Assembly (NCBI RefSeq): GCF_029227915.1
Contig: NC_079876.1
Location: 15,128,001 to 15,192,000, forward strand
Length of the DNA stretch: 64,000 nt
From: Hydractinia symbiolongicarpus
Lineage: Eukaryota > Cnidaria > Hydrozoa > Anthoathecata > Hydractiniidae
Direction of reading: 5' to 3'
The notes below the pieces were generated by a model. It did no database searches, was not told the DNA's origin, and was given only the letters and a program-made list of their open reading frames with translations. Below are positions 10,301 to 22,400 of the stretch, piece by piece (position 1 is the stretch's first letter; each line of letters opens with the position of its first letter). The translations under genes were made by a program, and so were the position numbers.

Positions 10301-10634
10301 TCATTTTAATGAACTTGAACGCGGCAAAAAGGTGACTTCTGTAATATATCGTATGAAAAACCTCGAGTATAAAACCCAATTATAAAGTGTTCCTTTTTTC
10401 TTCAAGACTGTAAAAACTGATGCGAGCTAAAAAATGTAAATATTTAACGGAGCGGTCACGTAACCACAGCCAATTGTGTGTCTCCGCGACAACCTCGTCT
10501 CCATGCCGTAAATAAATTAGAAAATTATGAAACAGCTCCTTGGTAACATGGAGGAAATGAAGAGAACAAGGATTAATGAAAATTTTACATTGAATAATAA
10601 ATACAAAATTAGTCATAAAAAAATGTTCAGAAAT

Positions 10635-13600
10635 CTATTGATTCCTCTTACTTTCGCCACGCGGCTTTCGCGGAGAATTTTTTGGGATAGGTATCATCGA
10701 CATGCTTCCTGGTTTTCGAGAGATGAAGTCATTTTTTGATGGTCTCGATTTCTCAACAAGGGTAACTTTAATTTTTGGAAGTAGCTTATGGAAACCGGGC
10801 TCAAATGTGGGTGTTATTAGCTTTTTTACTCCTACGCGCTGCGGAAGTCGACTTGGACTTTTTCCAGATTTTCCTATGTCCTTCTTTGATGGTTTTTCAT
10901 TTCGTATATTAGGAACTTTTACTGCAGACTCTTTCGGATGCTTTTTTGTCAGCTTTTTCTTTACAGGAGTACCGATAGCTTTGGAATTCAATTTGGGTAA
11001 TTTACCAGTTTTTAACATTTTGCATTCCGAACTTGATCTTTTCGCAAAATTTTCTTGAGCTTGTTGCAATAACGGTTTTAACGCTTTAGTTTGGCTGTAG
11101 CGTGATCCAGGTCTTGTTGGTTTACCGCGGTATTTATTTGGTTCGGTTGCCGGTCGTTTTGGTAATGATTTTTGATTGGATAAATTTGGTGTTTTAGAAC
11201 GTACTAACTGGGGTAAGCGAGACCTCGGTACGGCTTGTGATGTCTTTTGTACTGCTACATCGTCGCAACAATTTTTCGATTCGGTTTGCGCCAATGAAAG
11301 ATTGGAATCGCTGCGGCGATTTTTTGATCCCGTTTGCGTTAATAGCTGCTTTGCTCCATAATCGTCGCAACAAGTTTCCGATTTAGTTTGCGAGAATAAC
11401 AGATTTGTTCCATGTGGGTGGGCAGTCTTGGGCCGTGCTGGAACAGGCACCTTTGAAATAAACGGGGTTGGTCGCGTGTACGGTGAATTCTGCGTACTTG
11501 ACCCACCGCGGAATTTACTCGGCTCAGTTGATGGTCTAGGTGGTGTTGGAATCAATCCTTTAAAGAAACCAGTTGGTCGTTTATACTGCGTTTCTGTTCT
11601 TGGATTTAATGGGGGTTTTGGTTGCAACACTTCGCTCTCAACGTTCTTAATTGCACTCAGTTGAGAGACAGATTTAGCAACCTCGCTTTGAGAAAAATCG
11701 CTTTGAGAAACCTCGCTTTCATCTGAGTACGATTCAAAGGTGTCGGAATATGACACGACCGACACACTTCTTCTGCTGGATGCGCTTATTCCACTGGAAA
11801 AACTTCTTTCAGATCCGCCATGTGACTCTTCAGATGATTCTGTTTTTTCTTCGCTACAAAAGGAGTTTACGCTTGATCTGCTTGATGTACTAGTGCTATG
11901 TCCATGTGCCGCCTCTATTGTGTCACTTGAAGATGACGAGTAGACGTGACGAGAATCGTCTAGCGAGTCGTCTCCGCTGCTCTCCTCGTCATCTGAACTT
12001 TCAAATGTATCGTACTGATATTGACTACCTCCTGTTGGAACACGAGTTTCTGCTTTATCTTCTTCTTCCTCATCTGCAGTTTGTGCCTGAGATTTAGGAT
12101 CTTCTTCCTCAGATGTTCCAATGGCAGATTCGTCATCACTTGTATCTTCTTCATCAGATGATTCAAAAGGAGAATCGTATCCATCTTCAATTAATTTTTC
12201 TTCAGCTGTTGTTATTCGCCTACAAGCATTATCTTCCTCACTGATCTCTTTATCTGATGTCTCTATCTCAGATTTGATTTCAAAGCTACCTTCAACGTTT
12301 GTTGTTTTTGAACCGTCCTTAACTTCGACAGTTCCTCTGTCATCTGCTTGAACGTGAGATTTTCTTTCGTCATCACTCGTTTCCTCTTCATCAGATGATT
12401 CAAAGGGAGAATCGTATCCATCTTCAATTAATTTTTCTTCTGCTGTTGTTATTCGCACACAAGTATCATCTGCATTATCTTCCTCACTTATGTTTTTACC
12501 TGATGATAACCCTCCAGGTTTGTTTCCTTCTTCATCTGTCACTCCATCTTTGAAATCAGCATTCCTTCTTTCATCCAATCGGACATCAGGTCTGCTTTCA
12601 GTCTCAGCAATCTCTTCTTGGTCTGTTTGTGAACAAGCTCCATCTTTTTCCATGCCACTCTTTCTTGTTTGCATTAGGATCATATCACTTTGTGATATTT
12701 GCACTCCATCTTTGATACGAACACTTCCTTGCACTCCATGTGTTGGTTGAAGGTGACATTCACGAGAAAGATCGCAAACATCATTGTTTGGAGACCGTAT
12801 CTGAGATTCCTTTTCAGCTATATCTCCTTTGTTGTGTGATGCTTGCACTTCGCCTTTAACTACAGCGCTCTCTCCTGGATGTTCTTGGAAACAAGGCCTG
12901 CTTTCAACTACATCGCCTTCTCCTTCCGTTGGCATATGACAAACAACTTGAAATTGAGTCACCTCTTTCTGTGAGGGTGTCGTCCGATCTAAAGTACCTT
13001 CAACTGGATTATATGCATCCATACGGTAGGCCTGTTGTTCTTCGTCGTATGTTTTGTCTTGGGTGGGTTTACAATGTTGACTTTCTGTACCCGTGTTGCA
13101 CCCAATATCTTTATCATCATTACTTCTTTCCATTGGGAGGGTGCATGGTGCAGACACTTCTTTTTCGGGGATCAAGAAATTGTTAAGACGATTGAATGCT
13201 GCAGGCGTTGATTGATATCTTTTAGACAAAATAACATTGCTCTTGCTGACGTCTGCATTAGTATCCACGGTTTTTTCGGTTTCTATCGTTTGAATGCGCT
13301 GTTTCATGCTCTCTCTAAAGAGACATTTTTATATACAAAAAAATGTTAGGGTCCCTCCAACTATAAGGGTCAGTAATTAATTTTGCCTTGAGGACAACAT
13401 AAAAAGCCTTGAATAATTGTGGAAGAATTCCTCCCCAAATTAAGGTATATGTAATTCTTCTCTCACAAAGTTTATTTTAACATATCAGTTGTTTATATAC
13501 TGCAACCTCGCCCTCAGGTCTTTTCAGGTGTTATATTAAGACTGTCCCAATATAAAAACCTTAAAAGCTTTGGAGATGAGGTGGTATTTTTTTGTTAACA

Positions 13601-15319
13601 GGCACCACAAAGATAACAAAATTGTAAATTTTTTGGAGTTGTTTATTTGTATAATAATAAAAGATAATAGTAATAATTGAAATTGTATTTGCAACCTCAA
13701 TCCCGGGACCTGTAGTGTTTTTGATATCATCCTCATATAAAAAATGCTACAGGCCCTGGCATTAAGGTTGTGGTGTTTGGCTTAGAATTAATAACTATTC
13801 CTGATGCTGCTGCACGGCCGTAGAAGATACCAATTTTGGGGAGAGCTCCGTAGTAAACCACGACCCTGTGCTGTTAGAAATTCATGTTGTATTGTGATCA
13901 CTGAAACTGACGGTTAAGGAATTTTAAAGATGCGTAGGAACTTTTGAATTTTGTTATAGGTTTACGTCCTAATATTACTCCATTGTATAAACAATGTTTT
14001 AAACACAAGAAAACGTTTTATACTTATCTTTCAATTTTATGATGTCGCCCGATCTTGTTAACGCCGCCAAGTACGTTCAACTGTGATCTGTTAACGCCGT
14101 TAATTTTTGATGGTTAATCAATCCTGTTATCCTTAAAATGTTGAATGCTAACCTCGACTCTGAAAACGCCCTTAAATCTTGACGATGACCCTGCGCCCTG
14201 TTACCTTGGTTTTGCTAACTATGAAAAAACTGTCGTGAAAAATTGAATAAGAGTAAAAACATACTTTTCTATCAACCTTTCTTGTCTGTTTTTCTTATTT
14301 CTTGCCATCCTCTGTCGCCACTTGTAAAACTTTGTGATCTCTTTTTCAGCTACCAGAAGATGCATCTCAGCGTTTTCCTTATCTCTTGACCACAATCGCA
14401 GATGGTCAATAGACTTGGCTGCAAACGCTTCTAACTCAACGTTATAAGCTTGCAACGCCGTATACTGTTCCATTAATGTATCATACTTGTTCTGCATGTT
14501 CTTAAGGTCGTCCCGTGATGCCACATTCGTGGGAAAGTTCCAGTTTGCAAACGTATCCATAAATCGCTGCTCCTTGGCGAAGTATAACTTTTTTGCTTCT
14601 TTATATGCTCGTAATATAACATTAAGGTCCTTTTCGTCATCATCACTTTCGATTTGATCTTGTTCGTCAAGCTCTTGTCCACAATTATAACTTTCATTTG
14701 ATGTTGTGTCTTCCGGTTTTTGAATACCGATGATCGTTTTTGCGCCGCCATTTTTGTTCGATTTGTTTTGATCTGTCGGTGTACACCAGGCTGTTGGTTT
14801 TCGGATTTCAGTGGATGTATGATTGTTACTTTCCTGTTCGCCATTTTGAGATGTTTTCAAATTTTCAACGCTTTCGTTGCTAGTTTGTTGTTCTGGATTG
14901 GATAAATCTAATTCTTCCAACTTATGTTCACTGTTTGGAATAATTATGCCGCCATTTTGATTTATCTTTTCCAGATCAACTGACTTACAAGAACCGTGTG
15001 TACCTTCTTTTGACAAGTCCTTAAAGCTCTGCGTACTAAGTGTATTGATAGGTTTTTCGATTGCGTCTTGATTCTTTTCAAAAGCCATGAACCAAGGTGT
15101 TGATCTACGTGCTACCACTATGTCTTCTGTTGGGTGGTGTGGCACAATGAAGCCTCTTGAACGATCTTTTCCTTCACCGCTTACTGTATTTGTGCTTTGA
15201 GTTGTATCACACTGTTTGCTTTTATTCGGAAGAGATTCTTCCGTTTTCTTTGTTTCATTCTGCGTTTCTTCTTTCGATTCAACGGATCTTTTTTCTACTG
15301 CGTTCTCATTTCCGTCCAT
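10635..15319 (-). CDS. two-exon gene for a large acidic, disordered protein with coiled coil and SxIP-like motifs
   Basis: Two long ORFs form one gene. Exon 1 is 15319-14265 (ATG at 15319; GAAAA followed by donor GTATGT). Exon 2 is 13314-10635 (acceptor TCTCTTTAG). Joining them keeps the frame across the split codon and replaces the 14-residue intron read-through of the first ORF. The product is ~1244 residues. Residues ~230-375 are predicted alpha-helical/coiled coil, running across the junction. The middle is Ser/Glu/Asp-rich and contains a near-identical repeat of ~28 residues (TTAEEKLIEDGYDSPFESSD, twice, ~50 residues apart). The last ~300 residues are basic and Pro/Ser-rich with SRLP, SRLP and SMIP near the end, resembling EB1-binding SxIP motifs. 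I recognise no family. A cytoskeletal role is an inference from the motifs only. Two CRE boxes lie just upstream. Confidence 0.85.
13490..13775. repeat. foldback element inside the intron of the two-exon gene
   Basis: It contains TGCAACCTCGCCC near 13500 and TTGCAACCTCAATCCCGGGACC near 13682, with partly inverted segments such as CCTGTAG at ~13710 and CTACAGG at ~13747. It belongs to the same foldback family as the copies near 10.1-10.3 kb. The rest of the 950-base intron shows nothing else I can name. Confidence 0.5.
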
Positions 15320-15372
15320 TTTTGTAATGTGTTCCTCTTAAATGAGACAAGAATTTTCAGACAATCTATATC

Positions 15373-15406
15373 TGACGTCAAATATATTTTAAAATTTATG
15401 ACGTCA
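15373..15406. promoter_or_regulatory. pair of perfect CRE boxes (TGACGTCA)
   Basis: The 8-base palindrome TGACGTCA occurs at 15373-15380 and again at 15399-15406, 54 and 80 bases upstream of the ATG at 15319. TGACGTCA is the canonical CREB/ATF site. Two perfect copies 26 bases apart near a start codon suggest a promoter responsive to CREB/ATF-type bZIP factors. No TATA box is obvious. Confidence 0.65.
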
Positions 15407-15639
15407 GTAAGAAAATTAAAAATGGCGTAGCCTATTTCGTTTCCAGACCTCATTATTTTTACTTACGAAAGGCTTAGTTAAAAAATGACGATTTAAGTGT
15501 CCCCGCTTTTTATATTTAATTCGATTGAGTTTTACGCGACGGTTACTCGAAAGTCTCTAAATAAGAACGGACCTTCTATATCATTTTCCCTTTTCATACC
15601 AGCAAAGTCGGAATAACTGACATCAATTTTTGGAACAAA

Positions 15640-15955
15640 CCTGCAATCAATCAATCAATAAATAAATGTACGTTTAGTAGTTATTATTTACTTAGGTCTC
15701 TTCTGTTCGAACGATACTGTTATCAATGAGGGTTCTGCTCTCATTTAAGTTACGGAAGACGTGCAAGTACAACAACCGCTCAACTGGACAACCACCGATG
15801 ATATTAATCTTATTCTCATGCTGAACGCCAAGCAGAGATGATCGATTCAGACATTTATGTCTCCAGCATGACTTGACCGGGGTTTGAACCCAAGACTTTC
15901 CGCACTGCAGGAGAACGCTCTGCCACAAGGCCACTAGTCGACAAGTAAGTAACGA
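15640..15955 (-). mobile_element. tRNA-derived SINE, second family
   Basis: On the minus strand the head reads GTGGCAGAGCG (A-box-like) followed by GGGTTCAAACCCC (B box) at about 15875-15945. It continues into a ~230-base body and ends in a (TGAT)n tail at 15640-15660. The order of tRNA head, body and microsatellite tail is diagnostic of a SINE. Its body differs from the 1329-1684 SINE, so two families are present. Confidence 0.75.
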
Positions 15956-16089
15956 GAAATTAAACGTGCTTGGGGAGTCCATCTTCTTTACGTTTCCGCT
16001 ATGAATACGTATAGCATTGCTCCAACTTGCTTGTCTGCCACATAGGCCGATTAGCGGTATGCAGATGGCATCAAACGGGCTTACAAGAT

Positions 16090-16190
16090 TTCATTTAAAG
16101 TGTGGCGGAATGGCGACTCGAACCTGAAACCTTATGATTACAAACCAAATGCGCTATCATCTTCGTATGCAAGGAAAGGTACATATTATA
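16090..16190 (-). repeat. tRNA-like fragment (SINE head or tRNA pseudogene)
   Basis: On the minus strand the bases around CAGGTTCGAGTCGCC form a good B box. Upstream lies GATAGCGCATTTGG, like a degenerate D arm, with TTTGTAA in the anticodon-loop position (Thr-like UGU). The 5' acceptor strand complementary to the 3' CCGCCAC is not visible, so it is not an intact tRNA. It is probably another SINE head. Confidence 0.4.
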
Positions 16191-16444
16191 CGGAGTACGA
16201 AATATATATATTTTTTACAACTAAACAGTATACAAAAGCATATTACAAAATATCGCAGTATGGTCACATGCACACATTAGTTCTTATACGTAGAATTCAA
16301 GCAGTTTTCGAAGGTCGTTTGACACCAGCCATTGTTTATCTATTCAAACTCAATGCACCAGATAACATGATTACCGGTTTGGAATACTTTATATTTAGAA
16401 AAGTTAGTTACGCTGAGATGTTAATCATGAGAGATTCTCGCTTG

Positions 16445-19400
16445 TCACGTGACTGACTGGGCGTCTGCATTCAGACCTGATGGTACCGTTTCAACAATGG
16501 TAGGTTGGGTATCAGTGGTGACGGTTCCTACTTGCGACGTTTCGACTGACAGTCCCTGCGTCGCATCAACAGACGCCGGCTGACTCGTATCAATTACTGT
16601 CGCAGGTTGCGTTGCATCACTCATCGCAGGTTGCGTTGCATCACTCATCGCAGTCATAGTTACAGGTTGCACTGTATCCGTGACTGGGACCGTTGTTTGA
16701 CGAGTCATGTCGGTAGCTGACGATGACAAATCTATAGCCTGAGCTTCACAGGGTGGAAGCTTCGACTCCAGGATGTGAACGGCAGATCGAAGGCTGGGTA
16801 TTCGGCTTGTTGCATCGTCTAGAGTCATATCTTTGTTTGTTAGAAATCCTGACAAAGCCTACAATAAGATAAAAACAAAGCAAATAACCAAAAAAAAAGT
16901 GAAAGAACATCACATAAACATCAACAAAAATTATTCGCTTTAAAGAATATCTATGCAAGACGTAAAATGTAAAAAGCCGAACTGAAATCCATTCAGATTT
17001 TTAGTCATATCTGAAAGAATAAACATATATTGAATAAAAAAAGCTTTATTTGCGTTCCCAAATCCTCATAATAGCCTAGGTTCGGTAAGGTACTCAACGG
17101 CGTTGAAAACGTTCAAAAGTGAACGACAAAGAAGGCTTTTTTTGACTAACCAGTGCCACATTTTGAACATAATCTTCCGATTGAAAGGGGAATGTTTTCT
17201 TTACGATGCGCGCCGACGGCGAAATAGCCATTTTCTTCATCGCGGAAGAACCAATATGTGACAACCGTTGAACGTAATCGGCTGCCGTTGTTGTGTGCTG
17301 AGACGTAAGAGCTGAATTTAGTTGTTCGGTGAATTGAGAAAGTGCGTTCCGATTGTGATCCTCAAATTGTCGGGTGGATTCTTGAACCCAGTCCTCCACA
17401 CCTAAAGTATATATAAAAGGTTGCTATACTTTTTACATCTACTCGAACGACAAACACACAAGTGTTCATGTAAACGAACCACGAAATATTTTTAAATATT
17501 CAGCCATATTTACCCTTCCACACTCGAACGCTCCAGTAAATCATGTCTTTTAGTTCGCCTTTTGTATAGTAAGTTCTGTTTGCTAAAAGAAGAGAATTAA
17601 GGTAAATTTCTTTTAGAATTCAAGCAAAATTTACAATATTTTTGTCACGCAGCAAGGCTTCCATGTTTTTGTCACGCAGCAAGCAAAATCTACGATGTCA
17701 TTGTCACGCAGCAAGCAAAATCTACCATGTTTTTTGTCACGCAGCAAGCAAAATCTACCATGTTTTTTGTCACACAGCAAGGAAGACAAAAATATAACTT
17801 ACCTTCGTTAGTTATTTTTGAATCAAGCGCATGAAGCGAATCGACAAGATCGTCTCGAGTTTCAGCGAAAGCAGCTTTCCCGTTGTTGTAAGCTTCCACA
17901 AGATCTGCCAACGCGTTAGTGATGTGAGAGTATTTGGCAGCCACGCCATTTAAAGCACCGCATTCGTCTGAAAAAAAAACCAGAGGATTACTTTCTGTTT
18001 AAAAAATCTGATGTACTTACATTCTTTCTTCATTCTCGCTTGTTTGTCTCGTTTACTTTTCTCGCTTAGTTGTCTCGCTTACTTGCCACATACCAGTCCG
18101 TGGTTGCATCGCGCAAGTCTTATACCAAAGGTTTTGTTAATAAACGGAGATGGTACAGAAAAAGAAAGAAAGAAATAGAGACAGACTTAAAGTAACTTTT
18201 AGGCGTTTATTCATGTAAGAGTCGTTAAAATTGACCGTACATTAAGTACACGTGATTAAAGTATACAACATATTATAGACGAGTAAATCTGATTTAATCG
18301 GCAAATAAAAAGATGAAATTTAATCGGGAAACAGTTTTACCGGCTAAACTTTCATCAGCAAAAATAGCCACAAAAAACTTCTCCGGTATAAATATCGTTA
18401 GGGAGACAGTGGAACAATATTTTGGCCAAATATGTCAACCTTTCTCCGGTAACGTATTCGAAAATATAATTACCTCCTTCAGTGGTTGTTGTCGTATTCA
18501 ACACACTTCTTTGTTTTCTCGCAAGCGAGGTGCGTTTGCTCTGTTTGCGTTTCAACACAGCCCACGGTGACTTCTGGTTCATTACCACTGACGTTTTATA
18601 ACTGTGCACGGTATATTGTGGAACGTGTTGCATCACTAACTTTTTGAACCTCTTATCGTATGGATCTTCTTCTTTCGAGACTTGCTTCACCAGAGGATTA
18701 AAAATTTCGTCACGCTTAGACATCTCTTCGAGTTTAGACGCCTCCATGTCATCGTCTTGTTCGTCGTGACGGATGACATTGACCAGTTCTTCACGTCGTT
18801 GACGTATACGTGCGTAAAAAGATTTGACTTTGTCGAAATGCTGAGTCAGCGAAATTAGCTCCGACTTCGGAAACACGGTGTAAAATATGTTTTTGCCGAT
18901 GTTTTCCAAAACTTCACCTAAAAACATGAATTAACGTTTCCAAGGGTGACAGTAATTATGTATGAAATCCGAAAAAAATCGGAACAAATGCAAAAGAAAC
19001 GGTTTCTCATGTAGAAAATGCAGGTAAAAAAATGATTCACTTTTTAGGTTAGCTACAAAACAAGAATTACCGTTTATACAAGTTTCTTTAGTAATTTCCT
19101 TCACATTTCCAAATAGCGAAAATTTCAGCTTTATTGGCAAACACGGTAACTTTCCTTTCAGGCTATTAACATTGATCTCAGGTATAGATAAATCTTGCAA
19201 TTCAAACCAGTTGGCTTGTATACTATCTCGCATGAATCTTTGAACCACTTTCTTAGCTTTCTCACTGTGTTTCAGAAAAAACGCTTGTGCTTTCGTTGCT
19301 GTGTCTTTTATTTTCTGAGCAACTTTCAAAAATCCGTCTAATTTTTGCGAATGTCTCCTTTGCTTTTGATACAATGGATATAAGTTCTGTAAAAACAAGA

Positions 19401-22400
19401 GAACATATTCATCCGACCTAAACTTCGACGGTCAAAAATTCTTGTCAATCAGTTATCTTACGTTTTCGCCACTTTGGACGGATAAAGTTTAGATATACTT
19501 TATAAATATCGTATTTTCTCTATAAACCGCCCGGGCGCTTATTACTTTTTCTTAAAATGTAGATGGGCGGTTATAAGAGGGGAACGGTTAAATGAATAAA
19601 AATACTCGTTTTTTACGTTAATGTTACGAATTTCACTTAAAAACCTATATAAAGTATACTTACATTCTAAGAACCTCCCGGGCACATACTTGAAAACATG
19701 AGGAAATTCTTTTATTTTTCAATGACCGCCTGGGCACCTTCTAATTTAATAATTATTGTACCTTTTATTAGAGGGGGCACTTATAAAATTACACTTAAGC
19801 AGGTGGTTATTGGAGGGGGAGCTTAAAAGGGGAAGTACGGTATGCATATTTTTAATTGACAGCTCTGGTTGCATTCCCCTACAGCTCTGGTAGCTGGTAG
19901 CCAATGCATTGACCGACAACAGACAGACACACAGACAGAATGCGGGTATTTAATTATGAGATAACAAATACCAAATAACGCTTTCTTAACGCAGTTACAA
20001 AACTTTAACAATGAAATCGGTCTACCTGGTTGAGTCATGTAATCGACAGCCGTGTTATTTACCGGCGTACGCTTCACTAGTCGATTTAAAATAACGTTAG
20101 ACTACAATCAATTTTATTTTTGATAATCACACGAGCTTACCAAAAAGATTATTGAACTCAAAATGGTCTGTTGAGCGAATAGATAAAAAAATTATTTCAG
20201 GCAAGATTTTTAAAATTCAGACTTAGCCCTAAGTCGTCACAAAAAAGCTATTACGTCAACGTGTTGACGTCAAATGGTATCGTCATATATTTATCTCACA
20301 GCCAACCCAGGGTCTATATTCTTTATTTCGATATATACACAATGAGGATTTTCAGGCAAATATTAAAATAATTTACAAAACATGACACTAAACGACAGAG
20401 ACTTATACGTGGTAGGATACAAAAACAGAATCTATGATACTGTCATTCCTGTCTGTTTGTAAACAAAAATGGTACCCGTGAATGACGTTCTGTAGAACAT
20501 ACGGCAGCCGAAGTACAAACAGCAACTTTTTAAGCAATTTGAAGATACAGTACACCCTGCAGCTTATTAAGCAATTCAAAAGTTGTAGATATAGTACACA
20601 TCTTTTAAACGATAACCATTTCGAATAGATTTCTTAGTTTCTTGTTCCGTGAAACCCTTCTGTTTATACTACTTAACTCGAACATTTATTAATTCGAACA
20701 TATTTTATAACTATTTTTGTGTTCGAATTAGTGAGGTACAGTACTTTAACTGCACGGGGGTATTTTTTTAACCGTAACCGCTATACGTAATAAAATAATT
20801 CTGACTCACCCGTGCTACGCTTAACTTCTCCGCTGCTTTTTTGTAAGAGATTCCCTTCTCCACTTCGCACACGGCAATACAAGAGACATTCATCGCCCAC
20901 TTCGGCGCGATACGTTGCATGCGAAGATTCTTCAGTTGTACGTCGTTTATGTCAAGTTCTTGCAACGTTTGTATTTCAACTAAAAAAAGGGAACATCGGG
21001 AAAATGTCGTGGAAATATCAGGAAGCTAATAAAGATGTTAGGATACCAGACAAAAAGATTTATTTAGCTACCTGGTTTCCTGGAGCACTCCTCCACACAT
21101 ATATCGTCAATTCCAGTGATGTATTCTTTAATGCTCTCCTCCACATCTTCCAACTGGATAATCAAGTCTTTTAGTTTTCCCTTGACGTTCATTTCTATTG
21201 TGTTTCCTAACTCTTGAATAAGCGAGTCGACATCCTTAGTCGCCTTTTCGTTCTCTTTTCTTTCTTTGCTGTACAAAATTAAGAAATCGTTGAATACCTT
21301 TCTCAGATTTCTTTTGATAGGAGTTCTCAGGTTGCCTATGCTTGGACAGTGGCCTTTCATCTAAAGACAAAGTTGATGATCGTTAGTAAAAAGAACAAAC
21401 AGGTATTGAAAGTCCAAGTCGTGGAAGACTGCAACTTTTTTTGCTCACAATGTAAGAACATAACAAACTGATAAACAAACGAAAGAATTGATAAACAAAC
21501 TAACTGAGGAACAAATAACCTAAGGAACGAATGAACTAAAGAATGAAGAAAAACGAAGAAAAGAAAAAACGCAGGTGTATAAGTTCTTACCAAGAAACCA
21601 TTATCACTTTGTTCAGATCCACGATACAACACGACCATGTTAAGTTCATTAAACATGCGCCCCTTCATTGTGAACATGTAAAGAATGTTATCATTTTTTC
21701 GCTCAACGTTAATCTGAACCCCTTCCTTCTCCATCCCAATTGCAGAAACGTAAGCTTTTACTATTATGCTTAAACTTTTGTTAACATTCAATGATGATGA
21801 AAGAGTCAGTGTTGGCCCAGAAGACTAAAAAAACAAAGTAAAATATACACATTTTTAATTACATTTTAGAAAGGGAAAATAACAACATTAGAAACAGAAC
21901 TTGAGGATTTGTGCAAGGCTTGGACAGTACAGTAAGACAGGCAAACCGAGTTAGTCTATTAGAACAAAATATGATCACAAACGTAAACAACAGCAAGCAG
22001 TATTTTTGACCCACTTGGTCTCACTTAACAAAGATACTGTGAAAATATATGTACTGTTTTGGGTGAAATAAATAGACGCGTAAAACGCAGGTTGATGTGT
22101 AGCGAAGAACATACATGCGATTATTGTTGCTAACCTAAAGCGTATGTACTGTTTTGGGTAAAATAAACTGGCAAAACCTTTGTGTGAAAAATTCTTAAAG
22201 GTAGCACATCACACTATGAAATAAGTAAAAACTATGCGTGTTCTCACCGTCTCCTCTTTGTTCTTTCTTATTCTTACTAAACCCTTGGACATGTCAAGAG
22301 CTGGCCATTCCATTGTCCATGATATCCCCTCGTGGTCATTCAGTTTGACAGTTGTTCTCACCGTGTCAGCACCAATTTTTAACTTGCCATAAATAGTTAA

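Larger units (their letters stand above)
8083..10634. other. intergenic region with satellite and foldback elements
   Basis: It holds the upstream flank of the MARVEL gene, a ~125 bp satellite (8535-9295) and small foldback elements (about 9670-10300), listed separately. No coding exon is supported. The short ORFs here coincide with repeats. Confidence 0.6.
15407..16444. other. intergenic region between two minus-strand genes
   Basis: It holds the probable promoter flank of the 10635-15319 gene, a minus-strand SINE (about 15640-15955) and a second tRNA-like fragment (about 16090-16190). Nothing else recognisable; the minus-strand ORF at 15692-15982 lies within the SINE and is not a gene. Confidence 0.55.

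Noticed and set aside
10702-13186. Many plus-strand ORFs opposite the disordered-protein gene
   Set aside because: They are antisense shadows of Ser/Glu-rich codons of the minus-strand exon; none has splice support or a recognisable product.
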